Source: Bacteroidota bacterium (GTDB lineage: Bacteria; Bacteroidota; Bacteroidia; Chitinophagales; Saprospiraceae). Taken from it: a stretch of 6,509 nucleotides of DNA. The stretch covers positions 1-6,509 of the forward strand of contig JAJRUR010000071.1 in NCBI GenBank assembly GCA_024277695.1. The letters are read 5' to 3'. Positions 1-6,077 of the stretch are shown here, one piece after another; position 1 is the stretch's first letter, and each line of letters starts with the position of its first letter. The notes beneath the pieces were generated by a model. It worked only from the letters and a program-made list of their open reading frames with translations, did not search any database and was not told the origin of the DNA. A program made the position numbers and the translations under genes.

Positions 1-10
1 CATTCCTTAG

Positions 11-27
11 GCCGAATACCATTCGGC
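11..27 (+). other. Short perfect hairpin upstream of the terminator
   Basis: The arms GCCGAAT (11-17) and ATTCGGC (21-27) are perfectly complementary around a 3-nt loop. The hairpin lies just before the intrinsic terminator at 35-65, so it is probably in the 3' end of the same upstream plus-strand transcript. Plus-strand reading frames entering from the left edge end at 10, 35 and 42, so the hairpin could be the tail of a coding region, a 3' UTR structure that protects the mRNA end, or the last helix of a structured RNA. The window is cut too close to decide. The strand is inferred from the terminator. Confidence 0.4.
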
Positions 28-34
28 ATCCATG

Positions 35-65
35 ACTGCTGAGTCTTGTGGCTCAGCAGTTTTTT
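35..65 (+). terminator. Rho-independent terminator of an upstream gene
   Basis: A 9-bp perfect stem, ACTGCTGAG (35-43) with CTCAGCAGT (52-60), can extend by a T-G wobble and a C-G pair to leave a TTGT tetraloop. It is followed directly by a run of six T (60-65), the standard arrangement of an intrinsic terminator on the plus strand. There is no matching T-run on the other side, so it is not bidirectional. It closes a plus-strand transcript that begins outside the window and separates it from the gene starting at 203. Confidence 0.85.
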
Positions 66-187
66 GTTATGTAGATACTGCAAAATTGATTACAATCCTA
101 CAGCAGAAAACCAATATCTAGATAAAAAGTCTCAAATATCAAATATTTTTTTTGACGAGCCAAGCACCTGCTTTATTACATATCCGA

Positions 188-195
188 TATCTTTG
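188..195 (+). promoter_or_regulatory. Bacteroidota -7 promoter box for the gene at 203
   Basis: TATCTTTG is an exact match to the Bacteroidota -7 consensus TAnnTTTG. It ends 7 nt before the ATG at 203, so transcription would start at or a few bases before the start codon, giving a leaderless or nearly leaderless mRNA. No TTG/TTTG -33 element lies at the usual spacing: the only TTTG upstream (151-154) is about 33 nt away, which is too far. The region before it is very A/T rich, with a tandem CAAATAT repeat (133-146) and a run of eight T (146-153) that might act as an UP-like element. The call rests on the match and position only. Confidence 0.45.
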
Positions 196-202
196 CATCA
201 TA

Positions 203-1153
203 ATGATGAATCGTTTTTTCGTTCAAGTCGGTATTTTTCTAGCGATCGTATTCGGACTACTGACCATAGGGTATCTACTCAACCAGACTTTGATACGTAA
301 GTTTCAGTATGCGGTAAAACCTCAGACGCGTACGCTCATCACCGGACCTTCCTTGACCAAGTCTGCTCTCGATCCGACATATATTCCTTTTACAGAGAAT
401 ATTTCCCAAAAGGGAGAACACTATCCGGAGTCTTTGGCTAAACTCAAATATATCCTGCCTCGTAGTCCTCAACTCCGCAATATCATCCTCTGCCTCAATC
501 CCGGTATGCTCATAAAACGAGCGGAGTTTCGCCTAAAATACAATTATGGTTATCAGCGCAAAATTGTGTCTAGAATCTACCCGATTACTCAGATAGCAGA
601 CTACGACGGTTGGGGCTTTGACCAAAAAAAATTATATACCAACTATCTGCTCAAACGCATTTTGCCACAAAGCATTTATCTGTCCGATTATTTTGCCGAA
701 GACTCTACCGAGATACGGTATCCTTATATACGGAGTTATCGCTATACTAAGAAAAGCAATCTTGCCAAATACGAAAAACTCGTGCTCCAGCGTATGACTG
801 AAGTACCTCGCGAGTACGCTGACTTTTCTCCCTATATGATGAACTTTTTGGACCAAACACTGGATTACTGCGACGCTTTGGGTCTTAAGGTCTATTTGGT
901 CAACCCACCGGTACACAAGTTTATTCTGGACATGGTGCCCTCGGACTTGTCAGAACAATACGATGAGGTCATTCGGGATATCCAATCCAAGCATGACGTC
1001 ACTATTTTGGATTATATGACACTGCCCTTGCCGGATTCTATGTTTGTCAACCAAAATCATATCAACCACTATGGGGCAGTAATCATCTCCAAAAAAGTGG
1101 CAGAGGCTATCCGAAGTGACGAAATCGGTCTTACCAACCCGGCCAAAAATTGA
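203..1153 (+). CDS. Membrane-anchored SGNH/DltD-like protein
   Basis: A 316-residue protein with one N-terminal membrane segment (about residues 5-31) and an extracytoplasmic domain. The layout resembles DltD-like and MBOAT-associated SGNH proteins, which help transfer acyl groups to cell-surface polymers. Seen in the sequence: a G48-P49-S50 motif after a hydrophobic strand, in the place of the GDS/GSS nucleophile motif; a following segment of the type 'Asp-Pro...Asn-Ile-Ser..Gly' (57-71); an N234-P-P strand end; and a C-terminal N283-Q-N-H286-I-N..Y-G-A motif matching the usual DxxH..N..GA block. The Ser and His are present but the Asp three residues before the His is Asn, so activity is uncertain. 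The start is ATG 203 (or the next ATG, 206); the frame is open from TTG 152, but that would add 17 unlikely residues before the membrane anchor and lie upstream of the -7 box. No MBOAT acyltransferase gene is in the window. The 3' end overlaps the convergent gene by 23 bp. The fold is inferred from motifs; substrate unknown. Confidence 0.6.
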   Translation: MMNRFFVQVGIFLAIVFGLLTIGYLLNQTLIRKFQYAVKPQTRTLITGPSLTKSALDPTYIPFTENISQKGEHYPESLAKLKYILPRSPQLRNIILCLNPGMLIKRAEFRLKYNYGYQRKIVSRIYPITQIADYDGWGFDQKKLYTNYLLKRILPQSIYLSDYFAEDSTEIRYPYIRSYRYTKKSNLAKYEKLVLQRMTEVPREYADFSPYMMNFLDQTLDYCDALGLKVYLVNPPVHKFILDMVPSDLSEQYDEVIRDIQSKHDVTILDYMTLPLPDSMFVNQNHINHYGAVIISKKVAEAIRSDEIGLTNPAKN

Positions 1154-4100
1154 GTCCAAAGCGGCCGCTGCTATTTTTCTGCAAAGGAAAGGCATAGAAA
1201 GGCTCTAAGATCATAGCTCCGAAGAAGTTGATCCGCATAGACAAACCTACACTGGCTATATAGGCAGGAGTTTGTTTTTCTTCGCGACCGGCTACTATGA
1301 TGGGCTCCAGTTTAAAGTCATCTAAGAGATCATAGGCTAGTCCTCCATCATAAAATAAGGCAAGTTCGGTAAAGAAAGAATTGGAACTAATCAAAGAGAG
1401 TGCCGCCGGACCGGTGAATGGTAAACGCAGTTCAAAGTTTGTCACCAAATACTTGGATCCTAGTAGTCGACGGAGGCTGAGATTGGGATTATCTTGCTGC
1501 AGTTCGAGCAGGGTGTTGAAGTCATATCCTTTGACTAAGAATCGATTACCGATATAGATCGGATTGAGGCCTGAGCGATCGTTGAGGTTGCGGCTGCCCC
1601 GATCTCTTCCATAACGTCCAAAATGTTCTATCCGAAATGCCAGACTAATGGGCTTGAGCCAAGCATATTTGCGATAGGATATGTTTGTCGAAAGAAAGTC
1701 AAAGCTACCGACATATCGCTCGGCGCTCAACAATAATCTGTGTCCTTTGAGTGGTGAGTAAGTGATTCCTGTAAAAGAATTGTCACTAACATAGGCTAGT
1801 ACCATACTGGCAAACTGTCCGGAGATATTGAGATTGGATACATCCTGTCTTTCGGAATTTTGGCCTACAAATCTTCCATCCAGCAAGAAATATTCCGAAA
1901 TGATTTGGCCGCTTGCATAGCGGATATTGCCGGACAATTGAGTTTCGAAGCGCTGGGTTTTGGATAGAGGGTACTGGGCATATAGAGAAGCTCGATCTTC
2001 AAAGATGCGTAAAAGCTGTGTCTGGCGCTCAAAAACCGGAGTGACGACACCTCCTATCTCGACTGTGGTCTGAAATGGTCTGGTCTGAAATCCTGTACGA
2101 TAAGGTACATGAGAAAGTCCTCCCCCCCAAGCGATTCTACTTTTTTTATTGAGATATTGTATCTGTCCGGCGAAGTCCTGTACACTGCCATTGAGTGAAA
2201 AACCTGTAAAGAGTTGATGATTTCCGACGATATCGCTAAAGAGCATCGAGATACCTCCGGCGGCGCCTACATTGTTGCCAAAAGTATTGGCGGTAGTGAC
2301 TCCTACCCCGATACTCGTCGGTGCTGCATAGTCGAGCTTAAACTTGGACTTGTAGGGTATGATGGCAAATTCGTCATCATCCAGTGGTGTCCAATTATCT
2401 GCTTGGAGCATGGCTGTAGTGACTAGGTCTAAATGCGGTGTCTGCTTGGGAGGCAAAATGGCTGCACGCATATCGATCGAATCTTTAGGTATCTGCTTAT
2501 GGAGCAAAGCCTTGGAGCTCGTCTTATAAATGTGATAGTTATTGAGCTTAAAAAGCGAATACACAATACGGTCTTTTTTGCGTGAGACTGAAAGCGCAGG
2601 CGCAAAAGGAGTGATCCCGCTGATGCCCGTAGCCAGATTGGTCATCTGATATACTTCATCTTTTGTCTTGTCATATTTGTAGAGATCTCTAAATCCGTTT
2701 CTGTCAGAAAGAAAATAAAAATTACCCTCATGATCATATTGCGGGTTGAGATTATCCGCACCCTCAAATAGTGGGTAGTCTTTTATGACTCCGGTTTCGA
2801 GGGTTAGTTCGGAGATATTAAACTTCCATTTACCGCCATATCGATGATTGGGGTAACTGAGTCGGTCAGAGGCAAATAGGAGCGTTTGACCGTCTGCAGA
2901 CCAATTGGCTTGTATTTCGGAATAGCGATCATCTGTGAGTTGTTTGATTTTACCACTCTTTATATTGATCTGATACAAATCCGTTTGTCCCTCTACCAGT
3001 CCGGTGACCACAATGGATTTGCCATCAGGTGACCATGCCGGATTGCTAAATGCCGGTAGCTCATCAAAATGTAGATCTTGGACTGTCTCTCCCTCTATAT
3101 TTTTGATCAAAAGGATATTATCACCTTTGCTGATCCCGACGAAAGCTATTTTTTTGCTATCGGGACTCCATGTCCCCGATGACTCTAAATAGTTAAAATC
3201 ATCGATGTGTCCTCCTTTAGCCGAACTGGCGATCTTGCGGATGATCTTGCCATTATGTGCATCGGCCAAAAACAGATCTACTGAAAAGATATCTTTTTCG
3301 GAGTTGAAGATCAAGTACTTTCCGTTGGGGCTAACCGAAGGCGATATATTGAGATTTCCGGCGTTTTTATCATCCAAAATTCTACGTCCGGGAGCTTTTT
3401 TGGATTTACCAGCAAGCAAAGGATCATAGTATCTGATTAGATTTTTTTTCCATTGGATAGAAAGTGAGTCTTCGGTTGTCCCCAGTACAAGAGGAATCGA
3501 AATCGCCATGCCGTATTTGGCTGTAGCCAAAAAGAACGGCTCGATCACACCATCACCATAGGTGCCTGTAAGAAATGCCCAGACTGCTTGGCCATACCGA
3601 TAGGGAAAGTACTTTGGATTAGCGAGGTCTTTTATATCCGGGATATCCTCAAGGAGTACAATATTGCGCATCCACATAGCAGTATGCGCATCTTCTCGAC
3701 CTTTGGACATGTACTCTGCCAGCCCTTCGACCATCCAAAGGGGCAAATTGGCTAGTGACTGTAGCGAGGTAGAATCTCCGGTAAGTATAGTGTGGTACTG
3801 AAAGGCGTGTACCAATTCATGTCCGATGACATGGTGGGTCTGCTGGTTAGTATAGGTGATAGGGAGGATGACTCTATTCTTAAATGCTTCCGTAACACCA
3901 CCTGTACCGATGCCGATACTACCTGAGATCGTATTGGTCTGCTGAAAATCAGCGTGATTATTGTAGAGTACAAAGGGGTTTTTGTAATCGAAGCTATCGG
4001 CCATTACGGTTTGATGTCGTTCATACCAATGTTCTGCCCACTGAACGAATTCGATGAGTCGCTCTTTATCTTGGAGGTAGTGATATACCTCAAAAGTCGG

Positions 4101-4220
4101 TGATTCCAGAACTTTATAGTCAAATTTTTCGTAGCGGGGTTTGTTTCGATATTGGGCGGTCAGCGGTAATAAACATCCAATTACCAAACTTATTACTATG
4201 GAAAAATGAAGTCGATGCAT
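1131..4220 (-). CDS. Peptidase MA-type / TolB propeller / Omp85-like barrel protein
   Basis: A 1029-residue secreted protein with three parts. Residues 1-23 are a signal peptide ending in TAQ; V13-I-G-C16 also fits a lipobox, but type I cleavage near 22-23 seems more likely for a barrel protein. Residues about 24-270 form a peptidase MA-like (gluzincin) domain with H134-E-L-V-H138 and a downstream W162-M-V-E165-G-L-A-E169 helix expected to supply the third zinc ligand, so the active site looks intact. Residues about 285-570 contain repeated TolB/PD40 motifs (WSPDG-like turns near 297, 352, 397, 441, 497 and a weaker one near 547), enough for a six-bladed propeller. Residues about 630-1029 look like an outer-membrane barrel: amphipathic strands, V896-K-G-Y899 in the place of the Omp85 VRGY/F motif, a following 'NFELRLPF' strand (928-935), an FYDGG strand (956-960), and a terminal aromatic Trp. 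The peptidase and propeller are probably periplasmic, but this is inference. Databases tend to label such proteins TolB-like or surface antigen; the substrate is unknown. ATG at 4218-4220 is the start because it opens the signal peptide. Confidence 0.85.
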   Translation of the reverse strand: MHRLHFSIVISLVIGCLLPLTAQYRNKPRYEKFDYKVLESPTFEVYHYLQDKERLIEFVQWAEHWYERHQTVMADSFDYKNPFVLYNNHADFQQTNTISGSIGIGTGGVTEAFKNRVILPITYTNQQTHHVIGHELVHAFQYHTILTGDSTSLQSLANLPLWMVEGLAEYMSKGREDAHTAMWMRNIVLLEDIPDIKDLANPKYFPYRYGQAVWAFLTGTYGDGVIEPFFLATAKYGMAISIPLVLGTTEDSLSIQWKKNLIRYYDPLLAGKSKKAPGRRILDDKNAGNLNISPSVSPNGKYLIFNSEKDIFSVDLFLADAHNGKIIRKIASSAKGGHIDDFNYLESSGTWSPDSKKIAFVGISKGDNILLIKNIEGETVQDLHFDELPAFSNPAWSPDGKSIVVTGLVEGQTDLYQINIKSGKIKQLTDDRYSEIQANWSADGQTLLFASDRLSYPNHRYGGKWKFNISELTLETGVIKDYPLFEGADNLNPQYDHEGNFYFLSDRNGFRDLYKYDKTKDEVYQMTNLATGISGITPFAPALSVSRKKDRIVYSLFKLNNYHIYKTSSKALLHKQIPKDSIDMRAAILPPKQTPHLDLVTTAMLQADNWTPLDDDEFAIIPYKSKFKLDYAAPTSIGVGVTTANTFGNNVGAAGGISMLFSDIVGNHQLFTGFSLNGSVQDFAGQIQYLNKKSRIAWGGGLSHVPYRTGFQTRPFQTTVEIGGVVTPVFERQTQLLRIFEDRASLYAQYPLSKTQRFETQLSGNIRYASGQIISEYFLLDGRFVGQNSERQDVSNLNISGQFASMVLAYVSDNSFTGITYSPLKGHRLLLSAERYVGSFDFLSTNISYRKYAWLKPISLAFRIEHFGRYGRDRGSRNLNDRSGLNPIYIGNRFLVKGYDFNTLLELQQDNPNLSLRRLLGSKYLVTNFELRLPFTGPAALSLISSNSFFTELALFYDGGLAYDLLDDFKLEPIIVAGREEKQTPAYIASVGLSMRINFFGAMILEPFYAFPLQKNSSGRFGLNFWPGW

Positions 4221-4312
4221 AATGGTATTTTGTATATCTAAAGAGTAATTTTAGTGAACTATTGCGTATAATGGTGTTAAAAATAAATTAAATATACAAT
4301 AAAATGTTAGAT

Positions 4313-4327
4313 GGTCAATAGTTGACC
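4313..4327. repeat. Perfect inverted repeat in the divergent promoter region
   Basis: GGTCAA (4313-4318), TAG, TTGACC (4322-4327) is a perfect 6-bp inverted repeat with a 3-nt spacer. A weaker outer TTAG/CTAA pairing (4307-4310 with 4327-4330) surrounds it. It lies between the divergent genes starting at 4220 and 4399, about 50 nt upstream of the -7 box at 4374. This position and symmetry suit a binding site for a dimeric regulator acting on one or both genes, though a site this short can arise by chance in A/T-rich DNA. There is no T-run on either side, so it is not a terminator. Confidence 0.35.
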
Positions 4328-4373
4328 TAATCAGTTTAAATGGGAGATGGTAAATATATCGCATTAAAAACAC

Positions 4374-4381
4374 TAACTTTG
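4374..4381 (+). promoter_or_regulatory. Bacteroidota -7 promoter box for the MarC-family gene
   Basis: TAACTTTG matches the Bacteroidota -7 consensus TAnnTTTG exactly and ends 17 nt before the ATG at 4399, implying a 5' leader of roughly 10-14 nt. No TTG/TTTG is present at the usual -33 distance; the nearest TTG (4322-4324) belongs to the inverted repeat and is too far away. The spacing to the start codon and the location between divergent genes support it. Confidence 0.55.
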
Positions 4382-4398
4382 TAATATTGAGCACAATT

Positions 4399-5001
4399 AT
4401 GGAATCTGTTTTTTCGATTTTATCCACGGCGATTGTTTTGCTTTTTGTACTGGACCCTTTCGGGAATATAGCTATCTTGTTACCAATACTAGAAGGCATG
4501 GATAACCGCCGGCGTTACCGTATCATTATACGCGAAGTATTGATAGGATTGATCATTCTGTTGTTTTTTTTGTTTTTTGGCGATGATTTTTTAAAAATAT
4601 TTCACTTTAAGACGGGATCAGTGACTATAGCCGGAGGTATAATATTTTTTATCATCGGGATACGGATGATTTTTCCTGACCCATCCAAGTCCAATGTTTT
4701 TTCGGATGGGTCCGAGCCGTTTATTGTCCCGATTGCCATGCCGATGATTGCCGGGCCGGCAGCTTTGGCGAGCTTAATTTTGTTATCACATAGTTATCCG
4801 ACACAACGCAATGGCCTATTGATATCTCTCTTAGTGGCTTGGAGTATTTCGACCCTGATATTTCTGGCAGCTCCCATGCTATACCGTATCCTCAAGAAGC
4901 GCGGACTCAAGGCGATGGAGCGACTGATGGGTATGCTCCTATTGATTATGTCCATACAGATGGTAACGGACGGGATAAAAGATGTCTTTCAGCTCATTTG
5001 A
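4399..5001 (+). CDS. MarC family integral membrane protein
   Basis: A 200-residue inner-membrane protein of the MarC/UPF0056 family, close to the family's usual length of about 200-220. About six membrane segments can be seen (near residues 4-31, 43-61, 74-92, 107-129, 139-161 and 176-196). Family hallmarks are L18-D-P-F-G-N23 in the first segment, P111-I-A-M-P115...A118-G-P120 in the fourth, and E174-R-L-M-G178...Q187-M..D191-G-I193 in the last. The family's function is poorly defined: E. coli MarC was once linked to multiple antibiotic resistance but later work did not support that, and an E. coli relative (YchE/SnatA) has been linked to amino acid export. Substrate here is unknown. ATG 4399 is the start; the frame runs back to TTG 4387, which would add only four residues and sit at the predicted transcription start. 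It is divergent from the peptidase/barrel gene and followed by 171 bp before mevalonate kinase. Confidence 0.9.
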   Translation: MESVFSILSTAIVLLFVLDPFGNIAILLPILEGMDNRRRYRIIIREVLIGLIILLFFLFFGDDFLKIFHFKTGSVTIAGGIIFFIIGIRMIFPDPSKSNVFSDGSEPFIVPIAMPMIAGPAALASLILLSHSYPTQRNGLLISLLVAWSISTLIFLAAPMLYRILKKRGLKAMERLMGMLLLIMSIQMVTDGIKDVFQLI

Positions 5002-5042
5002 TTTCTTGCCCATGGATCGAATGTCTTTTATGCGCACAGGCA

Positions 5043-5071
5043 AATAGTTTAGCTTGCTGGGTCAAACTATT
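5043..5071. other. A/T-rich inverted repeat between the MarC-family gene and mvk
   Basis: AATAGTTT (5043-5050) and AAACTATT (5064-5071) are perfect 8-bp complementary arms around a 13-nt loop. It lies 41 nt after the MarC-family stop codon. The stem has only one G-C pair and no T-run follows, so it is a poor intrinsic terminator; it could be a weak 3' end structure or a regulator site for the downstream mvk gene. The rest of this 171-bp gap holds no recognisable gene or exact -7 box. Confidence 0.3.
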
Positions 5072-5172
5072 AGACTATACAAGACAGTTGAATAAAATGG
5101 CCTTTATAGTGTATAATTACGGGAATTGGAATTATTTTGGACGCTTGTTTGACTATTACTTTAGTTGAGGAG

Positions 5173-6051
5173 ATGAAACTTTCAAAAAGCTATCCAGCAA
5201 AAGTCTTGATTCTGGGAGAATATACCGTACTCCATGGCTCGCCATTTTTGACGATTCCATATAATGGATGTCGGATGGAATGGGATAAGGTGCATGGTAG
5301 CGCGGTAGATCCGGAATTGGAGGATTTTTTGCAATATTTAGTTCTTACGGGTACTGATTTTTTGGATCTTGAGCGAATGGAAGAAGATGTCCGATGCGGT
5401 GTATCCCTGCGTTCCAATATTCCCATCGGCTATGGTTTGGGCTCTTCGGGGGCATTGTGTGCCGCAGTATATGACCGCTATGCCCTAAAAAAAACAGCAT
5501 CAGTTGAAGAGTTGATATCCATATTTGGCTTGATGGAAGCAAAGTTTCATGGACGTGCATCCGGGGCAGATGCATTGGTAAGCTATCTAGATAAGGCGGT
5601 GTACAAAACAGACCAAGGTTTGATGCTTGGGCAGGACGGACTACTATCCGAAAAATGGACATTTTTTTTGTTAGATAGCCAACAGTCACGTAGCACCAAA
5701 GCATATGTAGAGACCTATCTGAATAGTATCCGATTGGAGGCTGCAGAGTTGGAAGGCTTGGTGCGTGAGCTACTTGAGGCTATATTAGAAGGTAAAGAGT
5801 CTTTGATTGGTTTGTTTTTTTCTAAAATCAGTAAGGTACAATACACGCTATTTGGCGCAATGATACCTGATCATATCAAAAAAATATGGGCGACAGGATT
5901 AGAGGGGGATCAGTTTTATTTAAAACTCTGTGGTGCCGGTGGCGGAGGATATTTTTTAGGTCTGTGTAAGAACGACTTGATGATACATTCGGAGCCTACT
6001 TTTTTTGATCTGCCTGTTCGTGTGTTGCATTCAACGCAAGTACAACCATAG
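5173..6051 (+). CDS. mvk: Mevalonate kinase (GHMP kinase family)
   Basis: A 292-residue cytoplasmic kinase that phosphorylates mevalonate with ATP to 5-phosphomevalonate, an early step in making isopentenyl diphosphate for quinones, carotenoids and polyprenyl carriers. The three GHMP motifs are present. Motif 1 is P8-A-K10-V-L-I-L-G-E16-Y-x-V-L-H-G22. Motif 2, the ATP phosphate loop, is P84-I-G-Y-G-L-G-S-S-G-A94. Motif 3 is K251-L-C-G-A-G-G-G-G259. E122, H126-G and S130-G-A-D133 form the mevalonate kinase-type block, with D133 the expected catalytic base and K10 its partner, so the active site looks intact. The protein is slightly shorter than the typical 300-plus residues and resembles the compact Bacteroidota form. 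ATG 5173 is chosen because it places motif 1 at the normal distance from the N-terminus; an in-frame TTG at 5137 would add 12 residues. GAGGAG directly abuts the ATG, too close to be a normal ribosome binding site. The next gene starts 26 nt after the stop, suggesting an operon. Other GHMP sugar kinases are less likely given the SGAD block. Confidence 0.88.
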   Translation: MKLSKSYPAKVLILGEYTVLHGSPFLTIPYNGCRMEWDKVHGSAVDPELEDFLQYLVLTGTDFLDLERMEEDVRCGVSLRSNIPIGYGLGSSGALCAAVYDRYALKKTASVEELISIFGLMEAKFHGRASGADALVSYLDKAVYKTDQGLMLGQDGLLSEKWTFFLLDSQQSRSTKAYVETYLNSIRLEAAELEGLVRELLEAILEGKESLIGLFFSKISKVQYTLFGAMIPDHIKKIWATGLEGDQFYLKLCGAGGGGYFLGLCKNDLMIHSEPTFFDLPVRVLHSTQVQP

Positions 6052-6077
6052 TTTTTTTTGTGACAAAAAACGAGATT

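Noticed and set aside
152..202. In-frame TTG start at 152 for the SGNH-like gene
   Set aside because: It would place 17 residues before the membrane anchor, lie upstream of the exact -7 promoter box at 188-195, and use a rarer start codon when two ATG codons (203, 206) directly precede the membrane segment.
46..300. Open frame on the plus strand at the left end
   Set aside because: It starts inside the terminator hairpin and overlaps the start of the SGNH-like gene in another frame; it shows no domain, signal or promoter.
632..916. Minus-strand open frame within the SGNH-like gene
   Set aside because: It is antisense to a better-supported gene, with no independent coding signal.
4238..4247. 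TACTCTTTAG on the minus strand as a -7 box for the peptidase/barrel gene
   Set aside because: It has three rather than two bases between TA and TTT and lacks the final G. The position, about 18 nt before the start codon, is reasonable, but the match is too poor to call.
5088..5117. TTGAAT-18 nt-TATAAT promoter before mvk
   Set aside because: It resembles an E. coli sigma-70 promoter, but the Bacteroidota primary sigma factor prefers TAnnTTTG, and no exact copy of that is present in the gap. Such A/T-rich matches are common by chance.
4839..5168. Plus-strand open frame running past the MarC-family stop
   Set aside because: It is a different frame of the MarC-family C-terminus with no membrane character or motif. 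The MarC-family protein is complete at 5001, so this is not a frameshifted extension.
5345..5704. Minus-strand open frame of 119 codons within mvk
   Set aside because: It lies wholly within a well-supported gene on the other strand, and its translation shows no recognisable features.
6051..6071. T-run and A-run palindrome after mvk, as a terminator
   Set aside because: The arms TTTTTTGT and ACAAAAAA surround a single base, leave no workable loop, and are almost all A-T pairs, so a stable hairpin is not expected. The downstream gene starts 26 nt after mvk, which favours read-through.
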